Below are positions 47,801 to 59,800 of a stretch of DNA of 64,000 nucleotides, in pieces. Position 1 is the stretch's first letter. Each line of letters opens with the position of its first letter. The position numbers were made by a program, and so were the translations under genes. The stretch is taken from NCBI RefSeq assembly GCF_032854445.1, contig NC_088306.1, positions 2,724,373 to 2,788,372 of the forward strand. Reading direction: 5' to 3'. The stretch is from Liolophura sinensis. Taxonomy: Eukaryota > Mollusca > Polyplacophora > Chitonida > Chitonidae. The notes beneath the pieces are model-generated. The model saw nothing but the letters and a program-made list of their open reading frames with translations. It made no database searches and had not been told where the DNA came from.

Positions 47801-50800
47801 GTGACGTGGCTGGAGCGATTCATTGATGCAACAGTATTCTGCATAGAATTTGATGGGTCTTTGCAGGATAAATTCGTTATGTGGTCACTCAGTGACAGGA
47901 TAAACCGCTTTCCCAGTATGAGAGTTAATGACACCACATCTTTACATATTTATAGTTCCAAATCCTGTCACTGAGTAATGATGTAACTAATAAAGTTTTG
48001 TTAGAGATTTCACCACAGAGACTAAGAGAAGAGTAGTAAGACTAAGTGGTATAAAGCTTGCAGAGTAAGAGTTAGATAAGCATCCTCACATGGCGTAGTC
48101 CCCATGGGGTTGTAAGCGGCGGCGGCCGGGGGGGGTAGCGGCGGGCATGGGGGTGCCATACATGCCTGGGTTATCTATCATCACCCGTGACTGCATGTTG
48201 TTCTGCTGGTGCGTGCGCAGCTGCTGGCGGATCATCTGGTGCTTTCGCATCATCAGTTGTGAGTGCATCATGTGCGGAGGCTGGCTGAAGTTCTGCGGCG
48301 GCTGACGCGCCCGCAGCATCGTGTGCAGGACCGCCTTCGGACCTGCGGGACAAAGAATCAGACAGGGTTAACGCCATTCCATTTAATAACAAAACAATAG
48401 TCATGAGGAAAAATTTGTGGTAACTTCCCATGAAAATATGTTGCCTTTATAATGACACTAATATCTACAGACTGTGTTGTTTACAAAAATGTTAACGATA
48501 AACCAGATTGACAGGGTTATTAACAGAATTTCACTGCATGAATGAACAAGGATCTCTTAGTTAATCAATTTTTCGCAACTTACCATAGAAATATAGCGTA
48601 TCGACAGTGTTATTTACAAAAACTTCACAATAAACCCAATTTATGCAGTCTTGTAAACATAGTCCCAGGGCTTTACTTTCGATTGGAATTCCATCAGCTT
48701 GTACCCTCTTTAAAAAATGGTTATATTCAAATGCATGTTTTTACAAAAGAATATGTATTGTTTCACATCATTTATGATATCAAGATGGAATCTCCAAAAT
48801 CTGTTTACACGTACTTTGAAATGTATTAAAACCTTTATTCTGGTAAAAAATTGCAAAAATAACTGCTTGACAATACTGTACTTTATAAATCTTTTTATTA
48901 CATCCATGGTTTTCTGGCAATGCTACATTCTGACAAGTATTCACAGGTGTCTTTACACCTTTTTGAGGCGATATTGCACAATATAATACATTGGAAATTA
49001 CCGAATAAGTTTTCTGAATTTTGAGATGGAGACTCTTTTTTAGTCAATTTTAAAAATGTATTGCTTCCTTTTATTGTGATTTTAGATGCTCATGTTGCCA
49101 GCCCTAACTCATTTCTGGTTCTAATGCTTTTTTTCTCCACAATACGTCTGACATCATGTCCACGTGGCATTAAACCCTAATCCTTCACATCTAACCTGTG
49201 TTACAACACTTACCTGGTCCGGGCTGCTGTGGGTAGCTGTACGGTTGTTGCTGCTGGGGTGGGAACCAGCTTGGGTGGTGGTTAGGCTGGTACATAGGGT
49301 CAGGCATGTTACGAACAGGGTTAGACTGGAACACACGAACACACGGATAAGAACAAGGAACTGATAAACAGCTGTATTCAGTTCCGTATCATGGCTGAAA
49401 CTTCTGGTGTGATGTTCACACCTGGATGGCCATTAGCTGAAAAAAATCTCGTTTTTTTTTTCTTCAGAAGTGTCTTGAATGCCAGAACATTCTTAATCAA
49501 AAATTTCTAAAACAGGACAATGTCAAATGTCTATTTAGTAATAATTTAATTACAATGAATGAGAAACTCGCACATGTACATGTGTGACTTAACTATTTAT
49601 ATAGTTAAAATGATTCTAAACGTGTTATAATGTGGCCTGCTTTATAATATTTAGGAACATTATTACCAGTTTTGAACAATAACACTTGAACAGAAAAGAC
49701 TGATATTACCTGACCTATTCTAAAGTAATAGAAAAAGTTCAATCTGATTTGCGCTGATTAATTTTTTGCCAAAGAAAAAAGTGTCCAGCTCATTGCTGGC
49801 TTCCTTTTCGTATGTACGTGAGAAGGTCTGCAAACAACCTGCGGACGGTCATGGCAAAAAGCCTGAATCAATCACATCCACGCGCGTCAGACCCCGTCAA
49901 CTGACCTGCACATATGGACTAGTAGTAGCAGATGGCCGAGTCTGTCGTCTGCGACGCTTTGTTTTCTTTCCTGTGTCGTCTTTCTGAGTTTCTTGAACCT
50001 CCTGAGGTTTCTCTTCCTGCAAAACCACAAAAGTTGTTTTCTTCTTAGAGAAAGTAAAAGATTTCGTGCTGCTACAGGTCGTAGCTGATAAAGCATGTTG
50101 CATACTGATGACACTGAATGGTTAATCTTTGGCTACAATGAAAGGACAACGTTGTTGTCTGGATGGTTTCCTTCTAGTCTACAATCTTGTGACCACACAC
50201 TGAATATTTGTTACTGTTCACTTAAATGGATCAAGTCACTCCCGTTTATGGATGAAGGAAATGTCCTAGGGTAAACTACCAGGCTTTGCCTGTTGCCTGA
50301 ATAATCTCCTGGGTATAAGTGCTGGAGACGTCTCTGTGTTGTCATTCAGACATACTGGTATGCAACAAATGGATTTAAATTTCTTCTGGTCTGTCAGCAA
50401 CCTGCGGATGGTCGTGGGTTTCCCCCAGGCTCTGCCCGGTTTCCTCCCACCATAATGCTGGCTGCCGTCGTATAAGTGAAATACTCTTGAGTACGGCATT
50501 AAACACCAATCAAATAAATAAATTAATTAAATTTGTTCTGACTTTTACAAATACATAATATTTTTGTTTTGTTTTTTTTTGCAGAATTTTTTTTTCACTC
50601 AACAATGTTAAAAAGACATTTCTCTAAACTTTCTGGTACAGTAAATTTATAATAGCCTGTTCATGGAATGGCAATGCACTTTACCATGGTGACGACCTTT
50701 TCTTGGACCGGCTCCAAATCTTCTGGGGGAAGTGGTGGAGGTTCCAGGTAGTAACTGGTTGGTTGCCTCATGGAGTGGGTGTGGTATAAGAGCATCCTGT

Positions 50801-53800
50801 GACATTGATTGACAAGGTGATTGACATGGACTCAAAGTACTGACATATATGTAATGTATGTAGAGCTGGGGATCCTGAAGTGTCCACAACACTACAAAAC
50901 TGGACAAGGTTGCACAGGCTATTATTAAAGAGAATCCTCACGGTTCAAACACTTAAAGATTTCAAGTTTTCAGGCGTTTTCAAAGCCCCAAAATCATACA
51001 GTGTATTTACTTACACAACTTCAAAGCAATGTTATTCAATCCTGGATGTTATCATCAAATTCCACATTTTTCAAAGCTTTCGGGCCCATAAGAAGCATGA
51101 ATGTTGCCCACTCCGCCAGACTGACCTGAACTGTTCCTCATACTTCAGGGGCTTCCTCTCTAGTTTCACTGCCCCAAAGTGCGTCCAGGACAAGGGAGCA
51201 GGGTTCTTGTAGCCCTCGATGACATCCCAAGCACTGATCTTCACTTTAGATGCCACTTGATGGCCCTGAAATTAATGTGTTTACTGCATTACTTGATCGT
51301 GGGAAGGTCTGGCGGCAACCTGCAAATGGCTGTGGGTTTCCACCATGCACCATAATGGATAATACCCTACACCAGTGTTCTCGCTGACCTAAAATTTTTC
51401 AATGCAAAAATTTACACGTCCTACAAACATTCTGCTGCTATGTACCCTGTTTATGCAAAACGCAACATAAGAGTTAACCAATCACCTGATGTCTTGATTT
51501 ACTGATTAAATTGAGTTAAAGGGAGACTACTCCATAGCAAATACATTTTCAATCAACCGTGAAGTGCTTGGCCGAGTAGCAAAAACAACCAAACCTGATA
51601 GCTCGCTCTCTGACTTTGAGCAAACATCACACTGTTAGGATTCGATAGCTTTTAGGCTTTTATATTTATTTATCTTGACATGTAGGCCCAAACAACTTAT
51701 TTTGAGTATGCTTGTTTTCTTACCGGTCCAAGGGACCAAAAACCTTTTAATTTACCTGTCCTGTATGATTTCTTTGCTGGCAAACGAAAACACTGTACAC
51801 ATTGGTTGCAAATGTTCAATCTTTCTGTGACATGGTGACATCACAATTGCTTTCCCCGGGGAATGGAATGAAAAGTAATGCTATCACAATAAAGATCCAT
51901 TTATTAAGGTATCTGCGTATCAATACATAATTAATATCATTCAATAATCAATCTGCTCAATATTACACTCTGTTAGTAAGAAAAATTTCCGTTCCATGGA
52001 ACCATCTGGGTGTCTCTCCACCCACTCATGAACCCGCTCACCTGTTTCTTGCAGATGGAGTCAAAGCCTGCAATCTTGTTGCCTTTCGTATCTACCAGCG
52101 TCCCATGAGGTTCGCAAGTGATGACCTCATATGACCTCTGGGGGAGGGGTAACAGTTGTCGGATCTGATCCGTGGCCTCTGTGTGCTTGTTTACCAACTC
52201 TTTCTGTAAATACACAGATTTCGGCCAAAATATAATGAAGAAATAAATACACAGTGTCAAGTCAGATAATTATCTTCTATTTTCAGCCGACTTGATTTTC
52301 AGAAGAGGGACACTGTGACGTAAATTCAGAGCTAAATGATTTTACTGTTCTTGCATGCAGGAAATTCATTTATTTTAACACAGTAGTCAACTCAGGTTTA
52401 TGGAAAGTAAATAACAGCTTGAAGCTATATATGACGGCAGCCAGCATTACGGTGTGAGGAAACCTGGCAGAGCTTGGGGGACACCCACAACCATCTGCAG
52501 GTTGCTGGAAGAATTTCAAATGTCCGGCAGGAGAGCCAACATGGCTGAAAGATCCACACCACATGTGATCAATATTCTCATACATCTAGGACAATAATAT
52601 GCAAATATGTAGGCATGTATGTATGCATGCTTATGGTTTAATGTCGCACTTAACAGTTTTCTAGTAAGACCACAATTAGTCATTCGGTGTGTGTACATAT
52701 ACTGTCTCTTCTTTTGGCAGGGAGAGTCCATGCCACCATGGTGCTGCTTCATTGAGGCATCGTGAGCGAAGACACCAGACATGACACCCCACTCAGTCAC
52801 ATTATGCTGACCTGTCAGTCATGTTTCCTTGTTCTAAACTGCAGAGCGCCAAGCGAGGCGGCATTTGGTAAGTCTTTGGTATGACCCCACCCAGGTTTGA
52901 TCCTGGGCTCTCCTGACATTGAGGTGGACGCTCTAACCATTAGGCCACCGAAGCGTTCGGATAATAAGCGTTTCGCATACTAAAGAGCAACTTTCAGTGC
53001 AATTTATAATAATATTTTAGAGACAAAGCTACATCAGTTGGATTGGCCAATTTCAGGGCTTCATAAAAAGTACAATTAAATCAGTCAACACAAAATAATG
53101 CCTTCAGAATATCCCTGAAACAACACATTGCAAACATGCGAAAAATGCTAAACAATTACAGTAGTATTTGTGGTATTGGCACTTCACAAAGAACAATGCA
53201 AAACTTCCCAATGTACAAAGCAAAAGTAAGAAAAAAAAAAAACAACACAAACAAAGGACAAACCTTGAGTTTCTTGATGAGGTTGCTGTAGGCCTTCTTG
53301 TTGTCCTCTCCCTTTTCTACCTCCACCACCTGAGAGCTCAGAATGAGGACAGACAGCATGTCCAGGACTGTTGTGAACAACTCACTGTTAGCCAACAAAC
53401 AAAGCAGCAGTTTAAGTTATTTGATTGTTTTTTTTTTTTTTAAATTTTACACTGATATGACATTGGTAAGGCTTACCAAAATGCCTGCAGTAAACCAATG
53501 ACCTTGATCAACAATTTGACAAGATATTTACATCTGAGAGGAAAAACTATTTTCAACTCTGCAACCTCGATGGTCAGAAGTATCAGGACCACCTTCTAAT
53601 GACAATCAAATCCAGTATTTAGTTCACAGGTTGTGTGAAAGTCAAAGACAAACACTTTCACATGTGATGTACAGATCCCACAGCTGTTGGTGGAAGACAA
53701 GAGATCTTCACAAGCAAATTCCCTGTCCTGGGCTGGGTTTGAATTGCATCTCATCTGTCCTAGAGACTGAAAAGGTTTACCACTTGGCCACGACCAACTC

Positions 53801-56800
53801 AAGAAAGCTCCTTGACAATACTTACTTGTTTGTCTGCATGTCTACCACGCCGTAACTGATAAGCTGGAGGAGAATCATCGCCCAATCAGACGTCAACGTG
53901 TTGTTTCGCTGTATAGTGTCAAACATTCCCCCAACCTGTCAATCAGAAAGAGAATTATCTTTCATTAATTTACATCAAATGCCACACCTGTGAATTCATA
54001 CCTTACCTGCAATACTGAAATGAACGCTGTGCTCTATAATTACAATGAAAGGGGTCCTGGATGATTTATTTATTGGATTGGTGTTTTACGCCGTACTCAA
54101 GAATATGTCACTTATACGACGACGCCCAGCATTATGGTGGGAGGAAACCAGGAAGAGCCCGAGAGAAACCTACAACCATCTGCAGGGTTCTGCCAGACCG
54201 TGCCATTTGGTCGGAGAGGAAGCCAGTATGAACTGGACTTGAACTCACAGCGACTGCATTGGTGAGAGGCTCCTGGGTCATTGCGCCGTGCTAACCCCCT
54301 TGGCCATGGAGGCCACAGTTCCTGGATGAATACAAAACTTCATAATATCTTGCAGTCGTGAAATTTGTAATTCACAGCTATTAATATAATGATTAAACAT
54401 CTCCCTTGTGTTATTGTGCTTTACATGTACATGTATACAAAACCTATGCTCAATAAATGCAGTACTTTGTAAGACACAACCCTTAACATTTACCTTAAAA
54501 TTGGTCTCACTGTTATTGGAGTTAAATGCCGACACTCAGGAATGACATTAGCAAGCAAAAAAAAAAAAAAAAACACATAAATCTCCCACATTCATTACCA
54601 GGGTTACCAGAATAGTGATAGCAAGATTATTTCTAGTTTACATGCATAGCGAAGAATCAATCCTCTTTATGGGTTTATGTCAATACTTACCAAACTCAGC
54701 CTTAATTGCAGAGCTTCATGAAGATTCTGACGGATTTTACCCTCGTCAGGGCTTTTGTCCTGTAAATAAAATCCTTGTTTTGTTATCATGTGATACTAAT
54801 TATTGTAATACAGTACAATGTAGTGAGATGATGATCCACAGTCAGACACCAGATACGTTACATGGTTGCTCAGTGATAGGATACAGAGATATGAGGGTTA
54901 CTGACACAATATATTTGCGTATCCTATCACTGCGTAATCATGTAACAAATTTATTCTGCAAAGATCCATTAATTCAGTGCAGAACACCGATGTATAGGAA
55001 AATTGCTACAGCTATGCATTCACGACCCAACAAAGGGAGATACCATACTTAGCAGACACATTTGACATCATCTGCAGGATTTCAGAATATATCCCAGATG
55101 CAGGATAAATTTCCATATCCTGTCACTGAGTAACCATGATGTGAATTTATCCTGCAAAAGACCCATCAGTTCAGAGTGGAAGTCCGATCTATAGTCAAAC
55201 AGCTTCAACCACATGTTCTTTGTTTTCACAATGAAACAAAGGGAGAAAACCTAGCCAGAAGACATATGTCATCTGCTGCAGGATATTCAGTGTATGACAT
55301 ATGCCATACGCTGCGTCAATACAAAAATTGACGTGTTTTCTGTCATGTCAATGCCGAGTTCAAAGCCAGGAAAATACCCAGGTATTTGGCATGACTGATT
55401 TTGAGGTGGATGTTCTAACCATTACACCTGCGAAGACGATGCTCCATGCTGTACTACTGACCAGTATTTCCTTGGTGTTATTGATGAACCTGTATAACTG
55501 GGAATCCAGAGAGTTCAGCAGCCCTTCTCTCTGTTCATCTTGACCCTTCAGACATGTCAGCACTAGGGACAGGAAAGGCTGGTGGCTCAGTAACGACTTA
55601 CTGAAACACAAAACAACGGAGTTAGCCATACCATCACATGGGTACTTCATACACATCAGCACTAGGGACATGAAAGGCTGGGTTTCCCTTCAAAGACACT
55701 GTGACCGCTGACCTTGAGACTGGTGAGGACAAAACTGCCAGATCATATGTGACAGATACAGCGCTATTTAGCACAGTTTTAGCAAATTAGTACAGTATTC
55801 AGGGCAATTTCTGAATATTTTTCGACCAAAATGCACCATATCAAAACTTAAACCTTATAAATGTAATGTTTGTATTTGCAAGGAAGGGCCATGATGTTAA
55901 GCCTGAGAGACAGGTGTAACAAATGAATACAGGTGGACTTTTATAACTTTTGTGAAAGGTATAAAAGAAAAACTTTTGGGAAATGTAGAAAAAGAAACTT
56001 TTGAGAAAGGCAGAAAACAAAAAAACTTTTGGGAAAGGTAGAAAAAAAAAACTTTTGGGAAAGGTAGACAAAACAAATTTTTGGTAAGATATACAAAACA
56101 ACTTATAGGAAAGGTAGAAAATAACATTTTAGGAAAGGTAGACAAAGCAACTTTTGGGAAAGGTAGACAAAACAACTTTTTGGCAAGGTATACAAAACTT
56201 ATAGGAAATGCAGAAAATAAAATTTTGGGAAAGGTAGACAAAGCAACTTTTGGGAAAGGAAGACAAAACAACTTTGGGAAAGGTAGACAAAACAACTTAT
56301 AGGAAAGGCAGAAAATAAAATTTTGGGAAAGGTAGACAAAGCAACTTTTGGGAAAGGTAGACAAAACAACTTTTTGGCAAGGTATACAAAACAACTTATA
56401 GGAAAGGTAGAAAATAAAATTTTGGGAAAGGTAGACAAAGCAACTTTTGGGAAAGGTAGACAAAACAACTTTTGGGAAAGGTAGACAAAGCAACTGTTGG
56501 GAAAGGTAGAAAATAAAATTTTGGGAAAGGTAGACAAAGCAACTTTTGGGAAAGGAAGACAAAACAACTTTTGGGAAAGGTATACAAAACAACTTTTGGG
56601 AAAGGTAGAAAATAACATTTTGGGATAGGTAGACAGAGCAACTTTTGGGAAAGGAAGATAAAACAACTTTTGGGAAAGGTAGACAAGATAACTTTTGGGA
56701 AAGGTAGGAAAAAAATATCTTGTCACATATGACAGGTAGGAAATGTTTTTTTGGAAATTTCAATCCCTGACACAAAGAGAAAGTTTTGTATAGTTTCACT

Positions 56801-59800
56801 ACTGTATACAACACTGACCTCTTCTGCGTCTTCTCTCTGTCCATCTTTCCCTTGGAGGAGAGGAAGAGATTATTGCTACTCTCTAACACCTGGCCTGCCA
56901 GCTTGAGTACTCTTCCTTGTGCCCCACTGGCCAGTTTGGAGATCAGTGGTGCTACCAGCCACACATCCTCTTTGTCACCATCGCTAAATGAGAGAAAACA
57001 CAACGATGATCTTTACAAGTAGATGCGAGCTACCTCATTCCCATTTTACAGCTTCTTATTTTCAACATCAATAATTGTATTGAGGGAGACCAACTTTTCA
57101 ATGTTTAACACTAAATTATTTGCTGTCTTAACATTCAGTTAGTAAAGTGGGCTTTATGTACCATACTGACGATGTATGTTGCCTGTCTGATGTTGATGTT
57201 TTTTGATTTTCCTGTTTTCATGCCTTTCCAATCTTGTAAATATATCCTCAACAGGAAAAAACACTGGGATATGCCACATTTTTCACAGTTTAGATGATTC
57301 TTAACTTTTATTTTTATACTCTCCACAAATTATAAAAAAATATTTGTTCCGCACTTAAAACAACAATTTAAATTTAGATTAACTTTTTAATATTTTCCCG
57401 TTGAAATAAAATTGTAAGTCCATCTAACTAATTCATGGATAATTATTTCAGGTATTTGCTAGTTACAGTTTGAACAATGTTCGAAGTTGTAATTGCTGCC
57501 TACCCATTCATGGACGGTGATCCGGGTCTGTTGGATGAACCACGATTCTCCGTCTGCTGCTGGAACAAGTCTATCGTGCCACGGGCAATGTTGTCCAGCA
57601 AAGTGTCCTGTCCAAGCAAAAAACCATTGTAAGTTGTGACAAAGTCATAATAATAATAATATATTTTACTCCAGACAGTATTGTCCATGTACATAGGATA
57701 CTGCCATATATAAATATATATGAATAAGTTAGCTGGTGTTATAGGAAAGACAATAATTACTAGCTTCCATGCAGTTTACACATCCACTCTGCTGTGAGAA
57801 GGGAGCACATGCTCGGGTCAGAATTTTTGAAAACACACAATAGCATATTGTTCGATTTTTCTAGTCTGCACTGAAAACTGAACATAGATCTTCGAATCAG
57901 CTCACCAGACGACATAACACGATTGATAACAAACATTTTTTTGCACAGTCACTTGTATTGTTCATCAACCATCTAAAAGAGTTGTTGTACATGACCCACA
58001 TGCTTCTATATACACGTTTAGTAAATTTACACCACAAATGGGAACAGTACAGATTTGAGCCAGAACTGTGATAAAGTGTTTTTTTTAACTAAACAATAAT
58101 GACATGTGAACATGAAATGTATTCTGCACATAGTAGACGCTATTCAGTGCTGCCAATCTTATTTGGGAAATATCAATACTGAATACAAGTTGAAATATCA
58201 ATACTGAATACAAGTTGAAATATCAATACTGAATACAAGTTGAAATATCAATACTGAATACAAGTTGACTTTCTTCTCATGTTGAAACTCTCTGTATCAG
58301 CAAAGTGAATTGGATTAAAAGCCACTGGATTAAAATCTTAGACCACAAATAAATACTACCCTACTTCCACAACCTTTACTCATATCAAAGAGCAAATCTC
58401 AGTACAATTTATGTCCATTGTTAACTTGATTTAGGAGACAAAACAACACTGGCTGGATTGGCCAGTCTCAGGGCTTCACAAAAAGTATGGTTTTAACAGT
58501 CTACACAGAATAATACCTTCAAATATGCTTGAATAAACACCTTACAAACATGCGAAAAGGTGAAAGAATTACGGTACATGTAAATGCACGTACCGATTGA
58601 GATGCTGACTGTTTGAACATTAGCTGGAGTTCCAGCAGAGACAATCTAAGTGACCAGCGGTCAAGTGTCTGAAAATACACGTAAAGATGGATATTAATAT
58701 ACAGGTTAACAAAGATACATGTTACAGGTAATGAAACATGTCACAGATAATGATGCTTGTCACAGGTAATGATACTTGTCACAGGTAATGATAACTGTTA
58801 CATGTAATGACACTTGTTACAGGTAATGATACTTGTTACGGGTCATGATACTTAGTACAGGTAATGATACTTGTTACAGGTAATGATACTTGACACAGGT
58901 AATGATACTTGTCACAGGTAATGATACTTGGTAAGGTAATGATATTTGTTACAGGTAATGATACGTGGTACAGGTAATGACACTTGTTACAGGTAATGAT
59001 ACTTGTTACAGGTAATGATAACTGTTAAAGCTAATGACACTAAAAGTCTAAAGATCAGTTACCCCCGGGATAAAGGATACACGCAGAGAAGAACTTTTCC
59101 AAAGTGACATATTATCCAATGAGAGTATGGGATAAGGGGAAACATAAACAGCAGTTAGAAATGCCTGTGTCAAAAATGTCTGTGCCAGAAATGCCTGTGC
59201 CAGAAATGCCTGGGTCAAAAATGACTGTGTCAGAAATGGCTCTGCCAGAAAGGGCTGTGTCAGAAATGGCTGTGTCAGAAATGACTGTGCCAGAAATGAC
59301 TGTGCCAGAAATGCCTGGGTCAGAAATGGCTCTGCCAGAAATGGCTCTGCCAAAAATGGCTGTGTCAGAAATGGCTGTGTCAGAAATGGCTGAGTCAGAA
59401 ATGCCTGAGTCAGAAATGGCTGTGCCAGAAATGGCTGTGTCAGAAATGGCTGTGCCAGAAATGGCTGTATCAGAAATGGCTGCGTGAAAAATGGCTGTGT
59501 CAAAAATGGCTGTATCAGAAATGGCTGTGTCAGAAATGACTGTGTCGGAAATGCCTGTGTCATAAAATATGAACATCTGCTTTCTCAAATAAAAGAATGC
59601 CATAAGCCAACTAAATGTAAATTGCAGACATTAAAAACTGTAATATGCCAATACCAAATACATTAACAATTACATGTATGTTTGATCGCTAAGAATGTCT
59701 GACAGTTCAATTTATTTATTTATTTTTCTTGATTTTACGCTGTACTCAAGAATATTTCGCATATACGACAGCGACCAGCAGTATGGTGTGAGGAAACCAG

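Larger units (their letters stand above)
42389..48089 (-). other. Large (5.7 kb) MED12 intron
   Basis: The largest MED12 intron seen. It holds the 9-bp and 61-bp arrays, a poly-G tract and hairpin copy 1. Other parts (43.6-45.5 kb and 47.1-47.8 kb) are AT-rich without recognised content. A small extra exon cannot be excluded, but none is needed to keep phase. Confidence 0.7.

Noticed and set aside
52880-52957. A tRNA gene on the minus strand.
   Set aside because: The tRNA-like sequence is the head of a SINE: the acceptor stem does not close properly and the similarity continues into the SINE body shared with 61.4 kb.
54615-55052. A 145-codon plus-strand frame.
   Set aside because: It runs antisense over a MED12 exon and the hairpin repeat, and its sequence has no recognisable domain.
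59048-59603. Plus and minus frames of 127-171 codons (MAVSE, FLTQP, ISDTA).
   Set aside because: A 15-bp unit keeps three frames open at once; it lies in a MED12 intron.
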